Made by a program: the position numbers and the translations under genes | The notes under the pieces: model-generated | What the model saw: only the letters and a program-made list of their open reading frames with translations | What the model was told of the DNA's origin: nothing | Database searches by the model: none | Shown: piece by piece, positions 47,497 through 59,120 of the stretch | How the letters are laid out: every line of letters begins with the position of its first letter | How positions within the stretch are numbered: the stretch's first letter is position 1 | NCBI GenBank assembly: GCA_023078555.1 | Contig: CM041199.1 | Coordinates: 4,531,315-4,595,314, forward strand | From: Ulva prolifera | Taxonomy: Eukaryota > Chlorophyta > Ulvophyceae > Ulvales > Ulvaceae | Length of the DNA stretch: 64,000 nt | Reading direction: 5' to 3'

Positions 47497-50400
47497 TCAC
47501 ACAGCATCTACCGAAACGGCGGCGCCCGGCGACCCCCCCGCGGGCCCCCACGCCGGCGGCAGCCCCTCTGACCCTCTTGACGCGTTCTCCCCCCCGTCAA
47601 GCTGCCGGGACCCGCCCCGGCCCGCTATCGCCAGCCACACGCCCTCCAGCACCCTGCTGCTCCCCCTCCCCTTCCGGCTGTTGTCCCCATCGCCGCCGTC
47701 ACAGGCCCCCTCGCCGAGAGAGGCAGCCCCATCTGCCTTGCTGTTTAGCAGCCCCTTCAACGACCGCTCCGCTGCGGCCTCTCGGTCCGCGGCGCCGCCG
47801 CTGGATCCCCACGCAGCCTTCCGGTGCGCACCGCCGAGGCTCCCCGGCCCCGGGGCCAGCCAGTCTGAAAGCCCCTGCAGCAGTCCGCCGGTCCAGGACC
47901 GCGGCGGTGCCGGCTCTGGGTGTGTCACGTGCGCGAAATCGCTCTGCAGCACCTCCGCTTTGAAGAAGTATAGGACACTGGGGGTGTCAGGGTTTGCGTC
48001 AGGGTCCTCCCCCTGGCGTGCGGCCGCGGCCGCGTCGATTGTGGCCCCAGCAGTGGCAGCGCCCGGTTCCCCCGCTGCCTGTGCTGCATGGTTGCTGCTG
48101 CTGCTTGCGCCTGCGGCGTGGGCCGCCCCCGGCTGCCCCCCCGACTCCAACAGCGGCGCCGACCCCTCGGAACCGAACATGGACAAGTTTACTGGAGCTC
48201 TGCCGTCCGCCGGGCCCTCGGAATCTGTATGCATCGGTATATCCCTGCCAGCGGCCAGGGCAGATGCAGTCACAGGGTGAAGTGCTGCCGCAGGGCGCGG
48301 GCTGTCCAGCGGCTCAGATTCGGAGTCCATGCGGCACAAGCACAGCTGCGCGTCGGGCTGGACTGCGACCAGCGGCAGCGCCGTCGCCGGGATGTTGTCA
48401 AACCACTGCTTGCGATCCCGCTGCGTGTGCTCTGGGACGGTGTCCGGCGCCATGGCACTGGCCTCGCCGCCCAGCGCCACCTCCACGCTGCCCGAGCTGG
48501 CAGCCGCCGCCCCGTCGGCGGCCGCCGCCGCCTCCTGCGCTGGCGTGGCCGCCTGCGCGTCGGTAGCCGCGCCGTCGCCGCTATGGCGCAGCCGCTGCGC
48601 CGTCCGGAGCGGCAGCTCACACACCGCGCCCGCTGCGCGGCGCAGCGCGGCAGCGCCGTGCTGCGCGTCGCGCGCAGGGGCGGCGCCGAAGGCGCCCCCG
48701 CTGGGCTGCGCGGCTTCGCCGCTGTCCACGGGACCGGCCGTGGGCGCGGTGCCACCCTGCGGCGGCGGCGGCTCAGCAGCCGGGCCAAGCGGGTCATCAG
48801 GGCTGTCTGGTAGCTCACTGATGGGGAAGGCTTGTTTGCCTTTGAGGTCGACGTAGACGATGAGCGTGCCATCTGCGTCCTCATCACTGGCCGCTCCGCC
48901 GAACACTCCACGGCGACCTGCACATTCCCCCACAGCCTCACGCCAGCAATCCTGGTCCGCAATATGAATATGGACATGCCTACGTACACACACATACATG
49001 CACCCCGCTCTCTGAGCATTTGCGGTGCGTGAGGAGATGGTTTCCTGCTGGCTGTACGCCAGCGCTGTTTGCTGCAACGGCTTTGACGATCATGCGACAA
49101 TGGGCCGCGTGTTTGATGAGTAGCTGCTTCCTTGTCAAGCTGGATGCCTGTGTTTTTTCTAATTGTGAAGACGCTTTTGTAGTTTCTCATGTGCAGTGCA
49201 CTTGCCCGTAGTGGGCGTGCACTGAACTGGTGAATGAGTAGATTTGCGTGTGAATTCCTAGCAATGGCTCGATGCCAGGCCTCTGTCCTGTGTAACCACA
49301 TACATGCAGCCTGACTGAGTGGATTTGCGGATGGATTCCTAGGAACGGCCCGATCCCCGGCCTCTGTCCTTTGTAACTACATGCAGCCTGGGAGCGCAGC
49401 GCGGCTGGCCGCTGTCTGGGTGTGTGCGTTGCATGGCCTCCGGGTGCCTGAGCCGCTGAGGGAAGTCAAACTGTCACGCGGTGTCAGGCTGATGCGCGTT
49501 AGATGCGGCAGCAGAGCCAACGAGTTGGTGTACTATGATCTTGCAGGCCACGGCCGCGTGTGGTGTGTGCGGGCGAGTGTGCCACGTGTGCGTCGCCACA
49601 TGCCCAGCACGTCAACCAGCGGGGCCCCGTTCAATCGCTGTACTGGTGCCAACAACTGTACACTGCACATCTCCGCGTTTTGCTACCATGCATGTGCCTG
49701 GCCAGCCTGCCATGTGTTTGATCTAAGCCTTGTGCTGCAGTATCTGGAATATCGGCTTTGCTTGGAAGCTGTTGAACAGCAGGCCAGCCTGCGCTGCGCT
49801 GACTGGCGAATGGCTGTGAATCTGGCAGGGACAGGGGGAGGGCCAGAGGGGGAGTCCGTACCTGCTCGGGGCCTGCGGAAGGGTTGCTGCCTGAACTGGT
49901 GGACGCAGCAGATGATGATAATGATGATGACTGCCGCGAATCCTCCAACCAGCGTCAAGGCATCTGCACGGGCACCCCTTGTCATGCGCTACGTGGCCAG
50001 GAGTTGTTCAATGCAATCATCGAGTTTGCATGCATGAATCCTTGCGGCTCGGATGTGGTCTGAGCTGTATGCTGAATGTGCTGCCAGCACCGCGCATGCA
50101 CACGCACTGGCGCTGTTGTACGTTATGGTGGTTCTGCTCGCTGTGGCGCGCAGCAGGTTGATCCGAATTTCAAGATGAGGTTGGGCCAAGATCACGGCTG
50201 CGAGGTTGCGTGGCTGGTGTTGTTCCAGATACGCCACCCCGCCCACGCACGTAAACAGTTCGCAACGCAGGCCACTGGAACCTGGCGAGCACAGTGTGGA
50301 CGACGATGCGCACCGAACCAGGATGGAGGCTGTCGTGTAGCATTCAAGAAGGTTACCCGTTCGCAGCATCCCTGGGGATCGGAGTCGACATTGCACCGAT

Positions 50401-50500
50401 AGCACAGCGATCCACGCTCGAACACTTCGGATGTTCTGAGGCCAGAACCAGGAGAAACCGCCTCGGGATTGTCATCAAATGTCGAATTTTGAAAGCTCAT
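47497..50500 (-). CDS. Single-pass membrane protein, tandem family member 3
   Basis: Exons 50500-50449 (least certain), 49963-49862 and 48917-47497 give 524 residues. Exon 1 starts MSFQNSTFDDNPEAVSP. Exon 2 gives the membrane helix (LTLVGGFAAVIIIIIICCV, about residues 20-38) then basic RQQPFRRPRAG; it is 102 bases, exactly the length in paralog 1. Exon 3 carries the islands LIVYVDLKGKQAFPI, WFDNIPATALPLVAVQPDA followed by QLCLCRMD, and VLYFFKAEVLQSDFAHV. A C-tail of about 130 Gly/Ser/Ala-rich residues is not shared. Both introns are phase 1, as in the other two. The Ile run is coded by an ATC/ATT trinucleotide repeat. The donor of exon 1 (GTTCTG) is weak, so the first 17 residues may be wrong. 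Confidence 0.68.
49231..49308 (+). repeat. Dispersed ~70-base repeat, copy 3
   Basis: It has GAATTCCTAGCAATGG, then CTCGATGCCAGGCCTCTGTC, then TGTAACCACATAC. It lies in the second intron of paralog 3, directly before copy 4. Confidence 0.65.
49314..49386 (+). repeat. Dispersed ~70-base repeat, copy 4
   Basis: It has GGATTCCTAGGAACGG, then CCCGATCCCCGGCCTCTGTC, then TTTGTAACTACATGCAG. It is in tandem with copy 3, five bases apart, in the same orientation. Confidence 0.65.
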
Positions 50501-50905
50501 CCTGCACATGCCCGCCGTTACAGGTTGCGCGCGTCACTCCGTTCCGCAAACTCTGTCAAGCAGCTGAACTCGGTCAAGCTCCAGTTGCTGCGTAAAAGGG
50601 CACACATTGCAACGCCACAACGGTGACCTGGCGGCGATAAAGTTACTACAAATGCATAACAACCTGCAGTTCAAACGCAGTTTCCACGGTCTTGCACGCG
50701 CAGAGTGAGCCGCGTGTAGCAGTCGCTTTGATGGGAGCGACACTTGATGAGCAAATGTGCACAGCCGCTAACGAGCGCCGCACCGCTCAAGTCTAAACCA
50801 CGTCAATTATGTAACACACCTTGAAGCTGATGCAGAAGTCGACGCGTGCAGTAGTTGCGGCCCTTAGCCGCGGTTGCGTTCAGTGCTGGTGTATGTTGAA
50901 CCTGA

Positions 50906-51595
50906 ATGTCACCCTTTGCTCGCGACTCCAACGCCAGTGCTAAGAAAATGCTTGTATCCACCACTCCTCACTGGCTTTTGATGGCAATTCGAGAGGTAGC
51001 TGTATCAATCGAAGCGATGAAGTCATGCGTGATGATCACCTCATGCAACCACATGTGTGAACCTCAGCCGTGGTCGGGAGACGGAGGCGCACAACCTGGA
51101 CACGAAGAAGACGCTTCATCCAAGGTAGGCAGTGCAATTATAGCAGCTATGTATGCGAGCTTCGTGAAATATGTCCACAATTGCCCTGGTTTATCACCAG
51201 CGCCCGAACATCGAACATGTCCGCATGCTTCCATGTGTTGGATAACTCCGCGGGGCGCCACCCCCTCGCCATCCAACGATTGACCCCGAGCGCGTCCCTT
51301 GACTGGCCTTGTTCTGTAACAGCTGCGTCACGTGACGATGGCCTCTTTCACAGTCTACACCTTCAACATGTTCAGACTGATCCGATACCACCGCCAACAC
51401 TGCGCTGGACTGATAGCGATCACCGCCGCGACGACTGATACCACCTCTTCGGGGCTGCCTGATGCACGGTCTATGTCATGGTGTGCATGCCCATTACGAC
51501 GGACCAGCAGTAATGCACACGATGCTTGCTTCAGACTGGACCCGGTGGCTCCAGGCGAGCTCGAGTGGCTCTCTGATCAACTCATGAAAGACTGA
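50906..51595 (+). CDS. Small unrecognised protein, 2 exons (tentative)
   Basis: Exon 50906-51124 (start MSPFARDSNASAKKMLVS, acidic end GHEEDASSK, donor GTAGGC) joins in phase 0 to 51323-51595 (acceptor TGTAACAG), giving 163 residues ending PGELEWLSDQLMKD. A different frame in the second exon, with text such as QTDPIPPPTLRWTDSDHRRD, is equally protein-like but does not fit the phase. No domain is recognisable. The gene is divergent from paralog 3, about 400 bases from its start. Confidence 0.4.
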
Positions 51596-54201
51596 CTCAA
51601 TGACTTTCCCTTGGTGATCACCAGCTCCATTGATGCTGTTCAGCAGCGTGCTGCAGAGGTGCTCTATATATGCTGTTGGCAGCCTTGTTTGTCTGAAGCA
51701 TATTCTTCAGACAAATGACAGTGACACATTGCCACTGCTGTGACACATGCATGCCCTGAGCACTGTCAACTGCGTGCTGGCCTGCAACCTGACACCACTG
51801 CTGTACTAATTAATAATAAGACGTTCACTTCCAGCCTGGGTGCAGACATCATTTGCAGAGGGCCTCTGCCACATGCACCACCACCTGCAACCAGCAATGT
51901 GCATGCATATGCAATGCAGAAATCTGTTCATGTGACAGTTCCAACATATCCCTAGAGAGATATATCTGCACTGCATGTGCCTTGCAGCTGCATGCGTGTG
52001 TCAGCACCCACTGTTGCATCCACTGTCGCTGCTGATGACAGCGGCATTGCTGTGGCATTGTGTGCTTGTGTGTTGCCCGGCTTGCGGTGCTATAGCCGAC
52101 TCCCCGACTTGTCCTTGTAGCACATGCAGCAGGTCCTTCTTGATGTGTGGAGTGTGCCTCTTGAGGCCAAATTTGGCCTCTGCGTTTCGCACACCTGGCA
52201 ACCTAGAGGCAAAAAGTCATGATCACAAAACCATTTCATGTGAGCGCAGCCGCACGGCCAGCTCGCATATGCCAGTCCAATCATGTGCCGTAAAGGTCGC
52301 TGGCGCCAGGTCGTCGTGGCCTGCATCCATGCAGCGTGGCCTGCCCTGCAGCAGATCATGGTAAGCGCCATGCACATAGCACTGCTCATAGTAAAGTGAA
52401 GTAAAGTAAATTTAAATTTACCGAGCCGTATCCTATTGGACATTGACAACTCCGAGTTAAGGGGACCACATATGCCGAAAGGGTAAACCACCTGGAAACC
52501 CCCCTCAGACGACCGTACGCAACTCACAGGGCCTCCTCCTGTGCTAAGCGAGGTGGTCACGTACGGCCGTTTCGATTCCCCAAAGCGCACGCAGAATCGC
52601 ACCCACGACCTCCTGAAACGCCGGGGGCCCCTCCGGGGGCCCCTCCAGGCGAGGCATCGCCACGGCAGCGTATCTCGCGATCGGCGATTGTTCGCCACGC
52701 CGCTTGCGCCATATACATAGCCTCCCGCAAGAACGCGGTCAGCATATGCCGGCCTTGAGTTCGATCGTGGTTGTGAGCGTCTGCTTGTGAACCGGGTTGG
52801 GGTCGTGGCTGTGGTTCCTACGGCATAGCTACAGCGCGCGTGGCTCTGGTCCCACCTCGGTAGGGTCGATCATATAGGGTCTGTCATATAGCTACAGCAT
52901 GCGTGGCTCTTTGTATGTAGCTGCAGCGGACTGCAGAGAAGTGGCTGGGGGTGCTAGCCTGTTGCAAGGCACCAGCCGCATGCATCCACGGTGCGCCCGC
53001 ACCAACCGCGGTGACCGTAGCTAGCTACAGCTGCTTCGGTGATCCTAGCTAGCTATATAGGTCAGCATGCTGCAGCTCTACCTGCACACAGCTACAGATC
53101 CAGAAGCGCTTGCCTCTATATATCTGTACTGTAGTAGAGTCTAGATCTGCGTGCGGAAGACGCCTCCTAAGCACCGGCATGCATTTAGATGCCGGGATGT
53201 TGCTCACTCGAACGGTGCGTTAGACATACCCACTTGTCGCCACCAACTGCCCTGAGCTTTTGTTGTAGGAGGTCGTATATGCATGGAATTAGCTGACATG
53301 TCGAGGTATTCGATGTGTACACATCCACGAACGCGTGCCACCTGTTCACGTTTTGAGGCGAGCTTGAGTAGGACTGCCGGCGATCCCTGGAGTGCAGGTG
53401 GCCTACACAAAGCCGCTACATCTTCAATGCTTCAGCAGAAGATATGCTTTCACAGGACGAGATCGGAGTGAAGTGTTGCTGATAAAGTGCGTGCGACAGC
53501 GCTCGTCGGATTCTGATCAGCTTGCCGCGTCTATCAGCCTCAGCTGCGAAAGCAGTTTCCAATCGCAGTGTAATATTCCGTACAGCGACGAGTCCATTCA
53601 AGGCTCCAGTATTGCATTGTCCATCCGACTATCAAGCGATGGAGAACCACGTGCCGGTGCGAACACCTCTCGATGCCCGCTTGAGTTTGCTACGTTCATA
53701 AAAGCCGTACACTGCCTTGGGGACTGTGTGCTTTGCATTCTGTGATGCTCGGTACAGCCGCTCCCGCGGGCTCAGAGGGAAGAAACTCGATGAGTGCTCA
53801 AACGTGAAATACGCTGCGCGCTGACGCAACAAACCGATAATAGTCGCACATTGATGATTATCGTGTTTTATGGGGCCAATACGTTGCTTCGATGAGCTAC
53901 TATCGATGCGCTGCCAAAGTGAATCACGCAAGCGAAGCGATGAGTGCTTGCCGGTTCTGGGTTGCCCTCTTTCACACGCACATGTCTTGAACACAGCAGA
54001 TGTACACAGTGACGACATATATGGCCTTTCTTCTGCATCCGCGGTCGTTCATGTATTCCCCATGGCCAACCTGGCAGTGAAGCATGTTTTGCCGCAGCAA
54101 GGTACAGCAGCGCTACCTGACATGTGGTACATACAACACTCAACACATTGTCCCATATCTGCTGCGTGGCTACATTGCGTGTGAAGACACGCGTTAGTTG
54201 T
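51596..54201. other. 2.6 kb mostly non-coding, with a SINE copy
   Basis: It contains the second SINE-like copy (52388-52626) and, at 52820-53100, several TAGCTACAG-type words in loose repetition. A plus-strand frame at 53392-53745 and one at 53870-54184 have some protein-like text (SDQLAASISLSCESSFQ) but no clear start or splice partners. They could be upstream exons of the gene at 54202. Confidence 0.3.
52388..52626 (-). mobile_element. SINE-like retroelement, copy 2 (5'-truncated)
   Basis: The body and AT-rich tail match the copy at 2357-2630 almost throughout, in the same orientation. The B box is damaged (GGGTGCGATTC instead of GGGTTCGATTC) and the tRNA-like head upstream of it is replaced by unrelated GC-rich sequence. 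Truncation at the 5' end is typical of retroposed copies. Confidence 0.75.
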
Positions 54202-54603
54202 ATGGCGTGTCGCACAGTGAGTGCTGCTACGTTAATGGGCGCATAACCAGCGTTGCCGCGCAGCCGTCAGCACCGTTACTCAGCACATTCACACATAACT
54301 GTGCTCCAATCACCCGGAACGTTGCAGGGTGTATTCAATGGCAAGGCTGTACAAAGCTTCACTGCGTTTCTCAGCCGAGCATCCATGCTCAAAGGCGCAT
54401 TGAGATCGTCGACATATCCAATAGACATGAAGCACTTAAAAACTTCCATCACGCTGACAGAAGAGCGCAGCTCAGTGACAGATGACGGAGAATGGGTGCT
54501 CGTGCCACATGTCGCAGGCGTTGCCAAGGGCGAGCCGCGATTCCTGCCATCGAACAAGAGCGGTATGATTGCCCCACAGTTCGCTGTTGCGCATATTCGG
54601 TGA
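54202..54603 (+). CDS. Short unrecognised protein, or 5' part of the next gene
   Basis: A 15-base exon 54202-54216 (MACRT, donor GTGAGT) joins in phase 0 to 54328-54603, giving 96 residues with text such as SFTAFLSRASMLKGAL, TDDGEWVLVPHVAG and a stop after FAVAHIR. The stop overlaps a good donor (CG then GTGAGG, phase 2). Splicing there to an acceptor at 54808 or 54817 would read through in frame into the next gene. The two may therefore be one gene. No family is recognised. Confidence 0.4.
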
Positions 54604-54779
54604 GGTGCCTTGCTGCGAAGCTTCGCCATCTTGCTCGCGTTGCACAGCCACGATGGCGAGGCCTCGCGAGGCCACGACGAATAGCAGATGTTTGACCATT
54701 CCCGCATGCAGGCGAAGTCAGATATGCACAAGATAATGTTGACGGTTGGGAGCTTTTGCAGCGACCAGCACAAACGCAG

Positions 54780-57165
54780 ATGCCGCACGTCGGTGTTTCG
54801 ATCGGCAGCGGTTGCAGCGCTAGCACGATGGGTTGCAGCACCACGCGCTCTGCTGCATCCGAGGCAGCGCACACAATCCAGGCAGCTCTCGCCGCCATGG
54901 ACCCCACATACAAGGTCGACATCCCGCGCATCGTGCGCTGGCTGTTCCGGTCACAGACGACGTACGAAGTGCACCCTCACCTAATTCGCTTCAACGTCGG
55001 CATGCCGGAAGACCCCCGTAGCCACTCCAGGCTGCCGCCCGCGCTGCTCGACGCCGCCCCAGCCGCCGCCGCCGACTCCGTCAATACGACCGCAGACCCA
55101 TTTACCAGCTGTGTTATCGAGGCTGTTCTCGAAGCTCCTCCAATCGAACCAGGGCGCCACCTTCTGCTGCCACGGCCACCATCAATCACATCAACTGCCA
55201 GTGCCGATCTATCAAAGGACGCAATGCCTGACGCAGACACTACGGCAGCTGTGCGCGACGCCGGCACCGCCGCCGTCCAGGCTCTCCTGGATTCCACACA
55301 GGCATGCACAGACGCTGCGGTCGGCGAAGCTGCATTCGATGCGCCCGCGCATGCTGCTCCGGATGCTGAAGGAGCCGTCGTGGAGGCGCCGCAGCGCAGC
55401 GTGGCGTGGGCGGCGGACGTGATGCGGCGTGCTGGCGCCTCGGCTGCACCTACCACTGGTGCGCTCCGCCGCCTCATCCTACACATGATCCCCGATATTG
55501 ACCTATGTATGTTTTGCGGTGGTGGTACGAGTGGTGTCAGGGGCCCCCACAAGGCGCCCGCGTACGCTCCGTGCTGTCCGGTCTCCGCACTGTTGCCGTG
55601 TTGGTGTGCCGCGAGGTGCATGTGCATGCTGCTTTATGTAATGCATAGTATGCATGCATGTGGAGTTGAATGCGGTACCACCGCCGCCCTCCGACATGCA
55701 TGCCGTCGCTGCGCCACCCCGCCGCACCGCCCCGTGTCTGCCCATCCCTTGTTGTTCTCAGCAGTCAGATGTGTGTGAAGTCTGTGCTTGTCTGTGAGTG
55801 TTCGTGTGGGGCAACGCCCGCACCGGCTTCGTCGCGCACCGCTGCAATGTCAGGTGGCGGCGGCCGTGCTTCGGTTGGTGACGTGAGCGCTCTTGGCCGA
55901 TTCACCACCCGCACGCGCGCACACGCCTCCACGCCTGCGTTCATGCTCAGTGCATGGCACCGACGGATTTGCGGCTGGCCACCGTCCCGTGCACAGCAAC
56001 GTCAGGTCGCCGCGCGGGATTTTTGGGGCTGCCGTCCAGAATTTAGACCTGATCATCCTTAAATACCCCATGTGATACGGTACCGGCCCGACAAACCAAC
56101 ACTTGTGCAGAGGCGGGAGAGCTGGGGGAGGGAGCGGCCGCCGATGCATGCGCAGACCCCGCGTCTGCCGCGGGGCCCGCACGGTCGGCCACCGAGGACA
56201 TCGCCGCCCTGCGCCACCACCTCGCACACACCCTGTCGCATGCCCCTCTCGGCCAAGCCGACGGCGCCGGCCCCCACCCGGCCGCCACCCACGGCTGCGC
56301 GAGCGCACGCACCACGCGGGACACCTACGCCACAGCGCGCAGCACGCGCTCGGCGCGCGGGACGGATGAGTCGTTCGTGACGGCGCAGGACAGCATACGC
56401 AGCACGCGCAGCACGGGGGCGTCGTTCGCGACGGCGAGATCGGCCGGCCGCCGGGACTCGACGCGTGATTCGTTTGTGTCTGCGGTGGACAGCCTCTCGG
56501 GCGTGTGGGGCGGGGGCCGTGCGACCGGGGACTCGGCCTGTGGCGCCGACGCAAGGAGCACGAGTTACAGCGTCTTCAGCCGTGCTGGCCGATCGACGGC
56601 GTGGACGCTGGAGCAGGGGTCGCGGGGGGGTTCGTGCTTCGGCATGGGTGTGTCGTTAGAGGACCACCCCAGCGGGGACGGCGAGGAGTCGGAGGATGAC
56701 GGCTCCTCGAAACCTGACGCATGGTGGGCGGAAGATGACGACGCGCACGCGAAGATCATGCATGTGCGTGACGGTGATGGCCGAGGGGGCGCGGGCATGC
56801 GGTGGGTGCGGCAGGAGGCGCAGTGGGTGACGGCCGCCGCGGAGGCCACCGCCGCGGCGGCGAGCCCCCGCACGAGCGCGTGCAGCCTGTTCACAGTGCG
56901 CGGGGGGCCGTCGCGGCGCGGCACCGACGCGTCGCTGTGGGAGCTGCAGTGGCCACCGGCGCGCGTGACGCGGTGGCTGGAGGAGGGGCCGCCGGACTGG
57001 GAGGCGGAGGACGCGGCGGTGGCCGCGGTGGCGACGCGGGCTGGAGGTGGCTGGGCGCAGCAGGAGAGTCTGCGGCGGCGCAAGGAGGTGATTGATGACG
57101 CGGCGGCGCTCGGCAGCCTGCGGCGCCGCATGGAGGCTGTGGAGGATGCGGTCGCGGTGGCGTAG
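54780..57165 (+). CDS. Low-complexity protein, possible distant relative of the membrane family
   Basis: Exons 54780-55518 and 56111-57165 give 597 residues. The first exon has MDPTYKVDIPRIVRWLFRSQ about 40 residues in and ends with RRLILHMIPDIDLCMFC. This last phrase resembles the PDAxLCLC island of the three minus-strand paralogs, and KVDIPRIV their VDL island, but the membrane exon is missing. The second exon is Ser/Arg/Thr-rich (repeats like RSTRSTGASFATARS and RDSTRDSF), then acidic, then has a helical C-terminus (LRRRMEAVEDAVAVA). The donor could be 55519 or 55534. The acceptor at 56110 is the end of a MITE-like repeat. The first 40 residues may belong to a different exon. Confidence 0.5.
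55991..56110. mobile_element. MITE-like element, copy 2
   Basis: It aligns with 34254-34364 through GGTCGC near the left, GGGCTGCCGTCCAG in the middle and CCCGACAAACCAACACTTGTGC at the right. Its right end supplies the TTGTGCAG acceptor used by the gene at 54780-57165. Confidence 0.55.
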
Positions 57166-59120
57166 GGGCCGCCGGGCCATCGTCCGGGGCTTCTGTAGAG
57201 GGCAGCGCATGCAGCGGCCTGCTGCGCCCGCACATGCACCACATGCAGATGTGCAGGCTTGCCTGGGTGAGTAGCAGCATTTGGTCGCGTCGCAGCTTTT
57301 TCCGGGCTGCCATCCAGGTAATAGGCGTAGATTCGGAATTCTTCCATGTGATCAGGCCCGGCGGCCCAACACCGGCGGGTCATCGTGATTTAGGATCTAG
57401 GCACGGACACCCGAGTGAGCTTGTGCGGGGGCCGCATGACTCCGTGCGTCGTTCGGGCGGCGGCGTGCATTCTCTGAGCTACTGTGAAGGCCTGTCCCGG
57501 TGAAGGGCAGCCTTGCAGCTCTGAGCCGCGGCCGGAGCCGCCCGCTCGGCAGTAGTTGAAAATTAGTTGCAGTAGGGTTTGCGGGCGATGCTGCCGCTGT
57601 GTGCTGCGCCGTTTCGCCTTCCGCCAGTGCGGAGCGGCCGCACTTTCACAGCTGCTGCGGCCCGCCCGCGCGTGGCACTGCTGGCAGCGGAGCTGCAGGA
57701 CAGGATGCTATAGCCTTTCTAGAAGTATGGTTTCTATGGACCATGCACGTGAATGCGGCCTGTGCAGCAGCTGCGCGTGGAGAGTTCTTTTCTTTGTTCT
57801 GGGATGTAGGTGATCCGCTACCGGTGACGTAGGCGCACACATGGTACATGCATGTGCGACTGGCGTGGGGCTGGAGGGTGGATGGTGTAATGTTTGTCAT
57901 GTTTGCTGCTGCACCGGAGCATGTCCCTGCTGCCCGCCTGCAGGATAGCCTGTATTGTCTGGCTTGTGTTGAGGTAGGGATAGACGATGAAGTGCACAAG
58001 AGCACATGGAAATCGATTGTGCATGAACAGCGTGGAGTGGTACATTTGTATTCACTGCGAACCAAGATGGGGCCTTGTCCTGGCAGCGCAGTGGCAGTGT
58101 GCCACTTGACAAACACCACTTTTTTATGAATGTTCACCGGTGGATTTGTTCGCTAGTACATTTTGGAACGAATGCTTTCCACCTCTCGAGGTTGCTGGTT
58201 GTGTTGTTGAACACATAGGCATAACAACAGTGCTTTATCAGAAAGGATCTGCAACGGTCCTGACAGTATGCCTCGTGATGACTGTAGGCAGTGATTATAT
58301 TATACCTATTGGTAGTGATGGCAGCAGAGAGGGGATCACCCAGCAACACTCAGGTGTGGCAGGGAGCAGATGAAACAGTGCATGAGATTTACAACAATAC
58401 ATGTTCAGCATTACACACATAAGGGCGAACGTTGAGGATGTGCATCCTTTTCCTGAATGTACACATGAACAATGAGAAGGTGTGCCGTGCAGCAAGTGCA
58501 TGGAGAAACTGACAGTGGTAGTGGGACACTTATTGTTACAGGCTCTGACAACATTCCACCAGTTGCCAAAGGCATTGCTGATCAGCCACACCTTCAGCCT
58601 TAGCCAGCACACTGCAACTGCACCTGTGTACAGGTCACAGCCACACTGCCGACTGAGCCACCCTCCGGGACATTATGAATATGTGCAAACATTCCTGCCA
58701 ATCACCTCTCCTGCAACGCGCGGGAGAACAACCACTTTCACCACCTACGACTACACCTACGCCAGATCTGCTCCTGACAAGCTGTGCACCACAGCAGCAG
58801 ATCACACTGACTGCAACACCTTCCACCAACACAGAACCACAGCGGACCAGCAAAATCTGCCGCTGAAAAAATTGGGGAACATTGCGGCAACCCCAGGCCA
58901 CTTATATGGCCCTCTGCAGACAGCTCTATTTCACACCTCCACCCCGCCGCAGCACCGCAAGATGGACCTGCACTGCTGACACCCCCCTCACCACTTCTCT
59001 GCTCCATGTCGAGTACACTCATCTTCATCATCCTTCCTCTGCGCTGCGCGCCATCACTCACACAACAGAATGCATATGATTCCTCCGCATCAATTGTACA
59101 CTTCTCATACTGAGAAGTAA
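57166..59120. other. 2.0 kb without an assigned gene
   Basis: It contains the 3' flank of the plus-strand gene with MITE-like copy 3 (57275-57385). A plus-strand frame at 58482-58979 is Thr/His/Pro-rich and open for 166 codons but has no splice partners. The minus strand here is the 3' flank of the Pro-Glu repeat gene. Confidence 0.3.
57275..57385. mobile_element. MITE-like element, copy 3
   Basis: It aligns with copies 1 and 2 through TTTTTCCGGGCTGCCATCCA, GATTCGGAATTCTTCC and GGCGGCCCAACACCGG. Its ends are more diverged than in copy 1. Confidence 0.55.

Noticed and set aside
38305-50500. RING-type ATL ubiquitin ligases (membrane helix, basic stretch, Cys-containing motif)
   Set aside because: The LCLC motif lacks the further Cys/His ligands of a RING-H2 domain in all three proteins.
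58482-58979. 166-codon plus-strand frame as a gene
   Set aside because: Composition is random-like, overlapping frames are equally open, and there are no supporting introns or upstream exons.
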